Shown one piece after another: positions 35,081 to 47,949 of a stretch of DNA of 64,000 bases. Source of the stretch: Gnetum montanum (lineage: Eukaryota; Streptophyta; Gnetopsida; Gnetales; Gnetaceae); the NCBI GenBank assembly GCA_015680685.1, contig MNCI01036636.1, forward strand, positions 124,001-188,000, written 5' to 3'. The notes under the pieces are model-generated. The model was not told the origin of the DNA. It made no database searches and worked only from the letters and a program-made list of their open reading frames with translations. How positions within the stretch are numbered: position 1 is the first letter of the stretch; each line of letters opens with the position of its first letter. A program made the translations under genes and the position numbers.

Positions 35081-36598
35081 GCGGTGTGCGGTTGTGAGAA
35101 ATGTAACGATTACGTTGTGTGTAAACTACAAATAACTTAATTTAAAGAGATTCAACCAACTTTGCCAAGTACTGTGAGTTGTTGAAAGTTTCCTATTTTG
35201 TTAAACTGCCTAGTCTATACGGTCCTTATAATACCTACTTGTAACAAATAAAATTTTGCAAAAACATTCGAGCACGACTCCGTAATCTACACCTAATTTT
35301 CCCCATAGAAAGAGATAGTTCCACAAGAAAACTAGAAATAGAGGAAGATTCGATGGAAATAGATAGAAAAGAAAGGAAAGCAGATTTGTGTAGACCTCAA
35401 ATATTTAAATAAGGTAAAATTACACGAGTAAACACTTCACAATAAAGCTATTCCAAATACAATATCTATGAATTTTTCAAACTTCCAAGGCTCAAATAAG
35501 CAATTTCTTCAAGACAATCCTACTATGCTACCAAAAATTGCTGCGTAAACTACCACGTATGAGACTTCATTTTGACTAGATAACAGATGTCAACGATTGC
35601 ATTCAAACCGAACCTTTGAAAGACTTGACAATTTCTGATTGAAATACCATGGAAATTCACTTTATAGATAGAAAGAAGCTATTCTGGTCCCATAAAAATA
35701 CCAAAGATTTTCTGAACCCTCTCAACTACTGAATTGTTCAACGGCGTGACAACAAATAGAGGCTCTCTTACAACAATCCCAATAGTGGTTCCTATACCTT
35801 GCACAATAACAAATTTTTACTACTAAAATGCTCTTAAGGCCTTTAAACACAAGTTCTTCTATGGTAAAATTTTAATAGAAATGTCTATCAGGCAACAAGA
35901 ACAATAAGAGTAATCTAAAAATCCCAAAATTACTTGCCAAGGGTGATACTATCTAAACCACTAGCTAAACAGTTTAAACAAAATCAAAAAAAAAAATACA
36001 TAACTCACAAAACTATGACAAAGAGGCTAAAATATTTCCTTTATCAAGCCATCTTACAAGCAATCTTCTTTAAAAATCTTCCAAGATCCCAAGTGTGATG
36101 TGTGAGACCCCATGTGATATTCCTCCTTGACCCCTGAAGCCTTTTTATAGGGCTCAAAGGTAGTTAAGTAAGTTACATATTCAAAAATATCTTACCTAAC
36201 TTCTCTCCCAAGTAACTTGGCCAACCAATTAGGAGATTCCTTGCCCAACAAGTTAGGAGGTTACTTGCCCAACAAGTTAGGTAAGTTACAAAAAATCTTG
36301 GATGGTTGTAACCATCATAGAGATAAAAAAGGATATAGTTGACAAGTGTCTTCATGATAATCCAAATTAAAATTAATTATAAATATTATAGTTGTAACTA
36401 TCATAGGAAGTTACAACTTCCATAGGAATAATAGCCAAATGTCTCCTTTTATAGGATGTTACAAAAATATTCCATAACTGTCTTTTCCTTTTTAAATCAT
36501 AAAATATTTTATTTTTCTTGTAGTGATAGAAATAGTAACCATGGATTTGATATATGTACGCGTATGCAACCAAAGTTATATCAGGGCCGATTCCATCT

Positions 36599-37012
36599 TC
36601 ATCTTCTCTACACTTTGTCAATAGCGTTTTCATCTTCTGTCTTTGGAGGGGAACTAGGCAGTATTCTCTTCACGGTGGAGATAAATTCTTGAACAGAATC
36701 TTCTGACATTCACTCTTCACAATCCTCAATTATCATATGAACTTCAACTACTGTAGTAGGTCTAAGATTTGAAACTTGAAGCTTCTCTACCTTGGCAATT
36801 TCAAATTGTTTTACTGTTTCTAAGAACTCTCTAACCGATTCCTCATTTTGCTCACATGCTGCAGACTGTACTAGATAATCGAAAACCTTGCACTTTGAAG
36901 GAGCTGCAGAGCCTATAGAGCCTAAGGGATCTTGAGTAGCTCCTCTCGATTGTAACAATTTGAGGACTCCAAAATTTGAGAGTACCCCAGCATTAGCATC
37001 CTTTATTTTCAT
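36599..37012 (-). pseudogene. RPC9 retrocopy in the 5' LTR
   Basis: Same 414-bp span as 30478-30891. Starts MKIKDANAGVLSNFGVLKLL and continues GSIGSAAPSKCKVFDYLVQS, EESVREFLETVKQFEIAK and SNLRPTTVVEVHMIIEDCEE. A TGA then replaces the CGA (Arg) kept in the other copy, and a TAG replaces CAG three codons before the end. The three stops seen across the two copies are at different sites and all fit C-to-T change. The two copies complement each other, so the sequence entered the LTR open or nearly so. A Met-Lys-Ile start is the plant RPC9 start as I know the family. Confidence 0.87.
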
Positions 37013-37444
37013 GGTATTCAGAGAAGATCCAAGTTCCTAGGTCCTGATAGCCCTGGAGCTAGATTAAGTTATCGATTTGACCTTTGTAAATCACGTTTCA
37101 TCCAAAAATAATTTTCCTTTGAGCCACATTCGTTCCTGAAAATTGTTTTATGCTTCGTTGTTGTCTTCCTTGTCCTCCACCCATGCGCTGTGGAGTAAGG
37201 CCTTGGTGTTGAATCGCGCGTGCATGCTTAGCACTACAGAAAGGCTCAATAAACACAAGCATAGCTACCACTGCTATAAGAGATCCCTCTTCCAACACAT
37301 AGGAAGGTAAGTAACGCATCCAATGATGGAGGTTTTCGTCAGGATCAAACCCTAGGCACTATCTTGCACGTCTGGTGTTGAACCTCTTGATATGGTGCGT
37401 TGGAGGTCTCTTTGAACCATGCTCTATTTCTGTTGTCATTTCAG

Positions 37445-38080
37445 GCTCCTGCATAAGCAACCTTATAGCTCTCGTCAACCTAAACTTAACTCAAAATAAT
37501 TTATATGGTCATTTTCTTTCCTGGACAGGAAGCTTTCAAAAACTGCAATTTTTGAGCTTCTCTTTTGACCAATTTAGCGGGGACATTCCAGTGTCACTTG
37601 CCAGTCTTTCCCAACTCGACTTTACACATAACGGATTGACGGGGATAGCACCTTCTTCTTGGATAGGAAAAGTCTATAGTCACATGGTTTACTTGAATGT
37701 GGAAAAATACTATTTCATAAGTGAAGATGACGTCAGCACCCATTCTTATCTTGGAAGCTCTGTCCAATTGCTCTGTCTTATAGGAACTACGTCTTTACCA
37801 GAACATGTTAACTGGAACTTTACCAGTCAATTTGGTGAGCTTCTGGCCAAATATGTAGGACATGGATGTGTTTTCCAACTTCATAACTGGAAGCATCTCT
37901 GCAAGCTTAGGAAATTTGTCTTCTCTCTATCTGCTTCAATTGGATGATAGTACGTTGAGCTGCAGCATCCCTTCTCAAATTGCAAATTTAAAGTCTCTGC
38001 AGGATCATGGTCTTTGAGATAACAAATTTCTTGGCAAGATTCCCACTAAAATCTCTCTCCTAAACCATACACTGTAAGTG
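37445..38080 (+). pseudogene. LRR receptor-like fragment in the 5' LTR
   Basis: Second copy of the antisense LRR fragment, better preserved at its start: SCISNLIALVNLNLTQNNLY, SFQKLQFLSFSFDQFSGDIP, VSLASLSQLDFTHNGLTG. It stays in one frame from 37375 to 37947. After a frame change it continues with an IPSQIANLKSLQ repeat near 37960-38010. A putative acceptor TTTCAG lies just before 37445. It is a fragment only. Confidence 0.85.
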
Positions 38081-38453
38081 AAAGTAATCCACTCCTTCTT
38101 CTTCACCATGTTGCCTCCTCATAATTTCCAGATGATTTTGCCAGGGGCGGATGACCCTGAATGTACCTAGCTTTCAGGGTCATTTCATAGCCCAAACAAT
38201 ATAACTCTCAATTCCAAGGCATTATTTAGTTTCTTCTACAAGATGCCTTACATTCATTACCGTCCCATACCTTATGGAGGTCAATTAAACCCACTTCTTG
38301 ACTTGTGCATCAATACATGTTTGTAGATCTAGTGAATGCTTCTTTGGCACTAAAGTAGCTGGCAAAGGATTGTCACGAACTTTGAACAATTGGTATGATT
38401 AGCTCCACAACCTGAGAAAGCCTGATCCATTAAATGGCCAAAATGTGCCAACA

Positions 38454-38458
38454 GCAAT
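38454..38458. repeat. Candidate target-site duplication of element C (right)
   Basis: GCAAT directly outside the TGTTGG end of the 5' LTR, matching 29060-29064. Confidence 0.6.
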
Positions 38459-40169
38459 GTCACAAAAATGTGGTTTGGACTTGGTTTGAATCTTCAATAG
38501 AAAGGCTAATGATTACTTTAACTACTAATAAAATACAAGAATTCATTATGCCTATGGTAAGATACTTCAGATTTCAATTTCTGCAATCCCTTCTAATTCC
38601 ATTTCATCTCATTATATGAATGATCATAACCTGTGCTTTTGTGTAACATAGCCTAATTTTTCTTAATTTGGTGGTACTAACATATGTGTTTTGCTTAATA
38701 CGTATGCATTGCATTCAACTCCTTAAGTGCCTAAGGACACTTTTAGGTGTGGTTATACAAAGGCATTAAGGGCTGGTGCTTGCTTTGGGGAGGATCCACT
38801 TGTATAATTGTTGTTTCTTATGCCTACCAAGAGATTGCACATCATCTTGAGCCTTCCAACAGCAATAAACGTCATGAAAATATTCCATATCATTCCACTA
38901 TCCATTCCAACAACATGAACTCATTATGCTTCTCATGCATCTTATCCATAGTTCATGAACTTTCATGGCTCGAGATTCCTTCTTTATGAACTTTCTATAC
39001 CAGATTCTTGAAAAATATGCATCATATAGCATGAGACCCTCTAAACATGATTTCTACCATCCAAACATTTGGCATGATTTCTTTTTCATCCTTAGAAGTT
39101 ATCAGAAAATGTGAATTTTTGGCCTTTCGATATCAGCTCTCTCTAATATCAAAGCCCCTCCAATATTGGATATCAAAGTCTATAAAATCTATATATAGGT
39201 GGATACTTAGTGATTTTTTTTCACATTTCACATTTGAAGCCTAGGGATATTTTTTCATTTTTCTTCTATGATTTGAGCTCTTACCTCTTAGCTTTACCAT
39301 GGCATAACTTGCACATTATTGCTTCAATTCTCATGACTGTCAAATCTATTTAATTCCCAAGTGCTCATCTTAGTTATGGGAGAGCTATTAGTGAGGAATA
39401 TCTAAGTAAATTGTTTGAAATCCTTAATAGTGGAAGGTATTATAAGGGTAAGTTTAAAGGAAAGTAATAAGAATTTTTAAATAAAACCATTCATGTTAAG
39501 GCCAAAAAACTTTAATAGGACTCCTAATTAACCATACCAATTATCTTAATCGATAGAAAAGTGATACTAGGGTTACTTTTTGAAAATTTGCTAACTCTAC
39601 AATCATAATGAACTAAGAACTTAATGTAACTAAGGGTATGTGTAAGGTATAGGACCGTTAAGAGTTTATGAGGACACTTTAGTAACTCCAAATCCTTGAT
39701 TGATTGTAGATGGTCCCAAAAAGAGGAGCACAAGTTAAACTTCCATATCTAGCAAGCAAGAGACCAAGAGGCTATGGGAGAGGCCAAATAGGAAAACAAG
39801 AGACCCAAATAGAACATGCAAAGTAGGAGGCTCAATCCTTTAGTATCAATCAAGAAACCCATACTGCAGGATCCTTGGTCCAAGTAGAGGCAAAAGGATC
39901 GCAAGAACAAGGATAGTGTCTCATGATGTCACAAGAATGCCTCCAAACCATCTAGGATAAATTATGTTTGATCACAATGATTGTGGAAATAAACTTTGGT
40001 CCATTTGTGAAATTTGTTCTAGAGGAGGTAAGGATGCAACTCCAAGCACCACCACTATGGCCCATTCTATCAAATAGTGGTGAATGGTATATAGGGGAGA
40101 CTTATGAATTCTAGCACAATAAAGAGAAAGATGATACAAGTAACATAGAGGGAGTCTCCATTTGATACT
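38459..40169 (-). mobile_element. C-like element leader, right of element C
   Basis: Non-coding sequence following the LTR at 40170-41540 in its direction of transcription. No coding frame, RT or gag signal. Simple AT-rich DNA at 38450-39500. It presumably joins 29059 across the element C insertion. Confidence 0.55.
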
Positions 40170-41540
40170 TGTTGGTGACCATTTGCAACTGCCAACATTG
40201 GGCCTCTAGTCTCGTGACCTTGGGAGTCATGGGATGCAAAGATGTTCTTCAAATAGGGTTCAGATGCTTGCTAGTCTTTGGAAACACCAAGGCCCAAATA
40301 CCTCTAAATAGACTTAGTCATTATGAAACTAACTAAATGTGAGTATGTATTTGCTATTGTAAATGTTAAAATGGTTGGGTTGTGCATGAAACTGTAACTG
40401 GTTATCATAAAAGAAATTCAGCTAACTTTGTCAAATACTATGAGTTTTTGAAGGTTTATTTTTGGTCAAATTACTTATTCTGTATGGTCCCTATAGTGCA
40501 TTACTTGTAACAAGTAAAATTTCACAAAAACATTTAAGCACAATTTTGTCAATCTACTCCTAATTTTTCCTAGAGAGAAAACTCCACATGAAAACTAGAA
40601 ATAGAGCAAGATTTAATGGGTTTTAGAAAGAGAAAAAAGAAAGAAAGTAGATTTGTATGGAATCTCAAACATTTAAGCAAGATAAATTAACATGAGGAAA
40701 CATTTCGCAATAAAACTATTCCAATTCAATCTATTAAGAATCATCTAAACCTTCTAAGCTCAATAAGAAATTTCATAAAAGACACTTTATTTAACTACCA
40801 AAACACTTTGTAAATGACAAAGTACAAGTTCCTATTTGGCTAGTTAAAATTGATCAAGAATTGCAAACAATAGAACTTCTAGAAAAAATTGATAATTTCA
40901 AGCTTTTAATATGAAGGCAATAAACTTTAAAAATAAAGAAGCTATTTCAGTGATTTCAAAGTATCAAAGATATTCTAGATTCCCTAAACTCAAATAGGCA
41001 TTTTCTTCAAGACATTACTATTAATTTGCTCACAATGCTTTTCTACCACATAAGCTCTTATATTTCAAACCTAGAAAAATCTCAAAATTAAATGCCAAGC
41101 ATGATACTATCTAAAGTATTAGCTAAGTAACTAGAACCAAATAGGAAGAAATGAACTCACTAGATTAAAAAAAGAAATCAACGGAATTGATGTCTTTAGC
41201 ACACTATCTTACAAGTAATCTTTAATATTCTTCAAAGTTGCTTCTTCCAAATTCTTTCCCCATGCCTAAATTCTATCCTTAAATCCCTTTTATAGTGACT
41301 TTAGGGTAGTTACAATCATCATGAAGAGTTGAGATGGATTACAAATATCTAGGGGATTAAGCCATAACCACCCTAAGAACTTATAACTTCCATAAGAAGT
41401 TATTAGAGATTTAAGCTATGGTTGCCAAGTGTTTTTTTGGAAACAAATACCATGGAAATATAGTTGTAACTATCATGGGAAGTTACAACTATAAAAATAT
41501 AAGCTATAGTTGATAGTGTTCCAGGGATAACTATTTCATC
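40170..41540 (-). mobile_element. C-like LTR, minus strand (3' part)
   Basis: Ends AATGGTCACCAACA at 40170. Aligns inversely with 20242-21445 and more distantly with the element C LTRs: shared CACCAAGGCCCAAATACC (minus complement GGTGTTTCC...), TATA box near 41284-41294, and AAGTTACAACTA at the far end. No TGTTGG start was placed. By analogy its U3 could reach beyond 41540, where no similarity is visible. Confidence 0.75.
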
Positions 41541-43430
41541 AATATATATATTTTTTGAAAACAAAGCATCTCTCATACATGTCCAAAATCACCATAAATC
41601 ATTTCAAGGTTAATGGCAAATGGAAATATTGAGTATGACTACCAATAATTCATGAAACGTAATAACAAAAAGCAAAAAAAAAAAGAAACAATAGTGCAAT
41701 ATGGCATCATGTCAAATGGAGTTGGATAGCACCACATGCTCTCTCTCTCATTTCCAAACAGAGATCCCTCTGTGTTCTTTTTACAAGAGTAGCCTTTTCA
41801 TAGGAGACCATCAAGAAATCATCGCCATGATCTATCCCATTACTTACGAGTCCAACCTTTGCTACTTTCACTATCCATCTAGCTAAAGTATCCATACACC
41901 ATGTGCCTACTCATCACTCTACTACGCTAACTTCACAATAGTCACCATTGCCTTGAATGCAAAGCTCTCTTCAACACCTTTCCCTACACACAACATTGTC
42001 TCTTTCTGGCATAATTTCCATAGTTGAAGTTAAGGCATAAAAATGGCCTTCTGATTTTGTTGATGATGATGAAGCTATTGGTATTGGATTTTCACCATGT
42101 GGTTGTTGCTACTACTACTATAACTGATGTTGTCAATGTCATTGGATGTCAATAATAATAATGATGACAATAGAGTTGGAGCTAACGCTTATGCTAGTGC
42201 ATAGATGATAGAGACATAGAAATTGTAGGATAAATAATCATAAAAGAAATGAACCTTACATTTGCGTTGAAGATTTCTCAACAAAATAAAGTTGATCCAA
42301 CCTTGAATCAGGATGTATGAGCTAGATCTTTTTTGTAGCTTAAATAACCATTTCCATGATTATTTGAGATCTTTTTTGTCAAGAAAAAGCTCATAAAATT
42401 GAAGGGTTACACCATGCAAGGAATCATGTTGTACGGAATGATGAATAGAATCCTCAAGTTTCATCATAATGTGCAGTGCTTGCTTAGTAGGAACAACTAG
42501 CCTACTTTGGTATCTAATGACATCACTAGCATTGAGGTGCTACTTGTTGGCATCCCTAAGTTGCATATCATTCTATGATCATAGTACATGGTACAATATT
42601 TTTCCTACATCTTGTATTTATCTATAGTAGAGGCTAGATTCACCTATTTTCCATAGATTTTTAACAATGTAGTGCATACATTTTCATTTACCATATCTTG
42701 CTTGTGCAAAATCATGAACAAACTTAATGCCTTGATACACCAACACAAGTAACCTTATGACCATTATTGTGCATGAAAAATAATCCTTGTCAAGAATCTC
42801 TAGAAATAATTTTTTGGGATATACCATTCTTTCATTCCACACATATCTTGAAACCACGACATTTCAAGAACCTAAATTTTCATAGGTATTTGTCAAATAT
42901 ATTGGTGGCATCATGAATTTGCCTATTTTGTGCAAAGCTTGTTAAAATTATCGTCTAGAATTTAATCTCAAAAAATGATCCCTTGTCTTGTTTTATCAAA
43001 ACATTTTTTAATACCATTGAAGATGTCCCTACACTTGCTTTCATCCCTAGTGGTAATTCGCAATCTTTTGAATTAGCTATAACACCAATATCTCCATCCT
43101 CTTGTTTGATACATTCTAAGATAATTTTATATGCACTAGAATAATTTATCATATAGTCTTATTCAAAAGATATGTGGCTTTCTATCTTAATACTTTAAAA
43201 AGTAACTTCACTACTCTTTCATATATAGGTGCATTATCAACAATAGTTGAAGATTCAACTAAAATGTCATGAGGACCCTAGCTTGGTATATTATCATCCC
43301 ATTCATAGATTCCCAAAAATAATTAGATTGATTGCATTGTACCACTTTTTCCTCATCAAGGACAGTTTCCAAATGTGTGTTACATACAAATGGAACATCT
43401 TTCGCACTTTCAAGCTCTTCTACCAATTAT
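41541..43430. other. Unassigned AT-rich stretch
   Basis: Probably U3 of the minus-strand C-like LTR or internal DNA of element G. A minus frame at 42955-43152 (YKIILECIKQEDGDIGVIAN) looks protein-like but matches nothing I know. ATG/ATT-rich repeats near 42060-42180. No gene was called. Confidence 0.35.
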
Positions 43431-43439
43431 GCCTTTAAA

Positions 43440-45830
43440 GGTGTATCATTAAAGGATGATAACTTGCTGCATTTCCTAGCTAGGCATATGGAAAGATTTA
43501 GATCATTTTCAACCATTGTAAAGTTTGTTCCATGAAATGGCTGAAACATTCCCACAATACTTAGCAAAGGTAATAGTAGAAGTTCTAAATGTGCCCAATG
43601 AAGGGGCAAGGTTAGCACATTTGTTCACTAGATCAAATATAGAAACTGGAAAACTATGGCTGAGGAGAGCATATGGCAAAGAAGATAAGGAGTACAATGA
43701 ACTAACTCTAGAAGAAAGAATATATTTTTAAATTAGCACATATCACCTATGTTCCTCCAAAAGATTCATTGGGATATCCACCTATACAGCCAAAGGGAGT
43801 ATGATCCTTATGGAATAATATAATGCCAATCTTGCACAACTCTATTTTATGGAAATTTAGAGGCAGTTCAAAAAAAAAAGAAGGTAGGGAAGCTCATACA
43901 TCCATTTCCTTGCCTAATTAGGAAGTTGTGCAACTGTGCTAGAATCTTGGGGTACACTAATGATGTCCTCAGGAAATCTCAAAATGCTTCATATGCTAAA
44001 ATAATCAAGGTAGCACCACCAAAGAAAGATCAAGTGGAGGAAGAGATAGAAGCTGGGAAAACCACATAGACTGAGCAACAATAACAAGTGAATCTCAGTG
44101 GTCAGTGGTAGTAGTAGCATCAGCATGTCCTATCATTGCTATTGTAGGACTATAGGACATTAATGAGTCATCTATAATAAATTGTAGAAACTATTAGTTG
44201 GGGAACATTGGAGGAGGCCAACCTCTACAAAGTGATCGATAATGACATTCAATCCATAGTTTCCATAGATCCTCAAAGTGGAAAAATATAAGATGAGAGG
44301 CTCAATGGTCACAACAGAGTTTTGGAAATGCTACATCATTCCAAGTGGTGCTTGCAATAGGAGAAAGAGCCACAATTTTGGTTATGCAACACCAAGATGA
44401 AATAGGAGCTATAGAAGTGAGCATAGATCACATCATGGAATCTTTTAATGTACCTATTGTGCCACCAATAGATCTAACTAAAGCTAGAGATGCTCATATA
44501 CTAGCTAGAACCTCAATGAATCTTGTTGATCATGAGGATGTACTACATCAACTTTTGCAGACTAGACAAGTAATTACTACTATTTTTGACATCCCAAGTG
44601 ATGTCACTGTAGGGCAGTCAAAACTTATAATGATAATGGGTAAGATGGTCATGGTAGAGACCAAGGTGCACCATATAGAAGCTAAAATCCTTAGATTACA
44701 AAAAGAGCTCATGATCCTAAAGAATGAACATGAAGATCCAATTTAATTCATTACACCTAACTAGTTTGAATAATTCAAAATAAAGCAAATTAATCACCTA
44801 CTAGCGCAGAACAAACAAATAGAAAATAAGAGGGATAAAGCAATGTGAAATGCCTTAGTAGTATAAGCATAAGCATACACATATGCTAAGGCATTCATTG
44901 TAGCACAAGAAGAGAATAAACAACTCGTTGCAAACAACACCAAATTAACAAACATTGAGAACCAGAAAAATATCCTAGAAGAAATCATCCATTAGTTGAA
45001 GGAACAACTAATGAAGGTTAACCAAGATATGAGCCACTTAGCAAGAGAAAATTAAACCATCTCAATAGAGGAGGTACATGCAATTAGACAAAAGTTAACC
45101 ATTGAGATTAGTGCATGGAAAAATGAAGCTAAGAAGCATGAGAGGCTCAAGGAACACTTTTGTGATCAAGTGAGAATGTATAAGCAAATCAATTAGAAGG
45201 AGATCTAGATGGCTAAGGCTTGAATTTGTGCCATCTCAACATAGAACCTAGATTGGCAACCCATATTGAACAGTTATGCTCACATCCACCAAGCAAAAGT
45301 CAACAATAAATACCTATAAATAGAGACTCTAAAGGAGTACATGGGGTTAGCTAACCTTTATTATGCTAACTTGGACATGTTAATAGCAAGTAGGCCAAGA
45401 AATGAACTTGAATAGCAAGTAGTAGCCACATATGCCTTGTATGAAAAGGAGTTTGCAAATTGGATAGATGACTTACAAAAACTTTAGGTAGGTGGAAAAC
45501 GTTGAATTAGAAGTAGTAAAGGCTAGATACCAAGGGAAAAAATATGTAACAGTGAACCTAGCCAAAAGATTGTCAAATTACCATAATCTATGAGAAATGA
45601 TAGAGCATTTGAAGAAGAGAGAAGACTATTTGTGGCATGGTATGTCAAAGCTAAGAAAATATTTTCACAGCTACCATGTCCATAGGATGTACCAGCTCCA
45701 TAACACATTGTACAATAAGAATTGATTGTACATGACCCAAGAATGAAGGAGGAGAAGCTTCAAGTGTTACTCAATAGATATAAATTTTAGAAGCTTGATG
45801 ACAAGGGGAAGTAATTGAAGGAGGAGCCAC
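43440..45830 (+). pseudogene. Element G extra ORF remnants near its 3' LTR, unknown protein
   Basis: Plus-strand frames run up to the 3' LTR of G. First part: LHFLARHMERFRSFSTIVKF, FPQYLAKVIVEVLNVPNEGA, LAHLFTRSNIETGKLWLRRA, YGKEDKEYNELTLEERIY, YVPPKDSLGYPPIQPKG. Then a 133-codon open frame (44345-44746) rich in Ile/Glu/Lys with heptad-like spacing (VETKVHHIEAKILRLQKELM). Then more charged coiled-coil-like sequence (NEAKKHERLKEHFCDQVRMY near 45120). No RT, RNase H or integrase motif. The position, between where pol should be and the polypurine tract, is that of the extra third ORF of some plant Ty3 lineages. I do not recognise the protein. Confidence 0.45.
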
Positions 45831-46040
45831 CACCACTAGGCACTACATAGGCTATATCAAGCATCATCCAATTTTGTTTTGTGTCAAAGTATCTTGTCAT
45901 GTCTTGCATCATTTTTGTAAAAACACCATTGTAGCATAAATTATCATGTACATAGTTAAGTTAGCCATGTAAATCTACCTTCCAATTTTGTGAAAAAGTC
46001 TATCCTCATTTTATTTCAACTCAAGGATGATTTTTTAGTC

Positions 46041-46053
46041 AATTGTGGGGGTA
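46041..46053 (+). other. Element G polypurine tract
   Basis: AATTGTGGGGGTA directly before TGATAAAG, the start of the 3' LTR. It fixes the plus orientation of element G. Confidence 0.75.
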
Positions 46054-46921
46054 TGATAAAGTCAAGTTTTTCAAGAACTACGATATTGAATATATAATAT
46101 CGTAGCACTAGCTATGTTGTCATATATGTGATATCACATAATGCATGCCAACCTATAAATATAGCACCTAGACACACAGATCTAAAATAGTTTTCATTCC
46201 ATAGTAACTAGACTCTTTCAGTTTGTTTTCATGATTTTAGTTCTAAGTACTTAGAAGTGTGAATGCCCACAGTGTAGTTTGATGTAGTGTACAGAGTCTT
46301 TATTTGAGCATCTTGTACTTGGGCACAAGTGTGACCAATAATAAAGATCAAGTTATTTCATATTATTACAACATTCTTCTAGTTTATTGTTTTTCTTAGA
46401 ATAATGTTTACTATTTTCTTAGTTAATGTTTACTATTCCATGCACTTTATGATTATTGTTGTTAAGTAGAATGAGTATGACTGATCTTGAGCACTTAAGT
46501 GTAATTACTTGGTAATCTAGTAGTGCTATTGCTTGATTCGCCCAATAGCAAAGTACTTGGTAATCCTAGTAGTATTTACATGAAGCCCATGGTGTGTATG
46601 GAAGGTTAGGACTAGATATTTATTGCCTCAAGATAGAATAGATTTGTTTACTATTTTAGTTAGACTTAGACTTAGAACCTCTTTTTATTTCACCATATTC
46701 ACTAAGATTAACAATGATCCTGCAACATCAACATATCATATACCTCACTATGAGTTAAACCATACCCATATATTTCACTAACTCATGTGAGAAGATAATG
46801 ATCATAGACTTAAACCAATTACTAGCATAATCACATTACCTCATCCAAAAATTAAGATTTAGTCATGCGTGAACACCTATAACTTGTATGGTTGGGTGTT
46901 GGATTTTTCCATCGCTCATCA
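46054..46921 (+). mobile_element. Element G 3' LTR (868 bp)
   Basis: Begins TGATAAAGTCAAG and ends CCATCGCTCATCA (TGAT/ATCA ends). Matches the truncated 5' LTR at 24036-24568 and, inversely, the element E LTR at 51025-51953. At 46922 the sequence switches to minus-strand RT of element E, so this is the right edge of the G insertion. Confidence 0.87.
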
Positions 46922-47460
46922 ATTAGCAATCTATTTTTGGAAGATGCTCAGTACTAGTCTTTAGAAGGTAGGGAGAACATTATAGAAGCCATAAGGCATT
47001 TTATTATAGGCAAACATCCCCCATGAATTGGTGAATATAGTCTTCTTTTGATCCTCTAGTGTAATGTAAATCTAATTAAGCTTGTTGTACCCATCGAGAA
47101 AACTATAGTACTAGTATCCTTTAATGGTGTCAAAGACTTGATCAAAAAAATGGTAAAAGAAAATGATCTTTGAATGTTGTTGAATTCAACAACTAGAAGT
47201 CACTGTAGATCCTCCACTTGCCATATTTATTTGGGAAAATAACCAAGGAATAGATCCATTCACTAATTGCTATTGGATAGATGAATTCTACTTTTAATAG
47301 TTCCTCCAATTCTCATTTTACCACTTCTTTGAGTTTAGTTTTTAACCTTCTTTAAGGTTGGTCATGTGGTTTGATGGCTAGATCTATATAAATTTAGTGT
47401 TAACATATATGTGTATCTATACTTGTTATCTCATTGTAGGACCATGCAAATATTTTTGGC
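46922..47460 (-). pseudogene. Element E reverse transcriptase, N-terminal half
   Basis: Minus-strand RT. From high to low coordinate: LEELLKVEFIYPI, FPNKYGKWRIYSDF (the primer-grip side), SFLDGYNKLN, ITLEDQKKTIFTN, WGMFAYNKMPYGFYNVLPTF and then the break at 46922. The catalytic YxDD segment that should follow is absent. RNase H and integrase of a matching element resume at 23990. Several stops are visible. Confidence 0.85.
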
Positions 47461-47949
47461 CATTTATTGACCACTTCCAATGATCTTCTCTTCTATTTTT
47501 TATCAAGATTGGCATTAATAATTACTAGTTTTTTGTTATTTATAAAAGCATACTCTAGTACATTAGGTAGGTCTTTTAGTTTTAAAGGCTCCAATTCATA
47601 CTTGTTAGGGATCTTTGTCCCCATTCAATGTCTTATTCTTGATGTGATTGCACATAGGGGTGCTTCTTTCTTAACTATTCTAACTCATTAGTCTCTTCAA
47701 CATAGCCACTTATAATTTGATTAAATGCTTCCATGTACATTTTGGACTTTGTCTCTTTGTCAGTAATGAACCACTAGGTACCTTCTTGTTTGACGGCTAT
47801 TACATATATGCATTGTCACACACATATATCTCTTATACATTAATTACATGTTGGATTGGTTCCTTCTTTTATAGCCCACATTTTCTACACACAATTGCAC
47901 CCACTATCATTGTATGTAATACATAGAACTCAGTGTCTCTATATGATTC

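Larger units (their letters stand above)
34942..38453 (-). mobile_element. Element C 5' LTR (3.5 kb)
   Basis: Begins TGTTGGCACATTTTGGCC at 38453 and ends GGTCACCAACA at 34942, so its termini form the inverted repeat TGTTGG/CCAACA. It carries an RPC9 copy, an LRR fragment and a TATA box (TATAAAAAGG near 36141-36150), leaving roughly 2.3 kb of U3 upstream of the start site. GCAAT follows at 38454. Confidence 0.9.
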
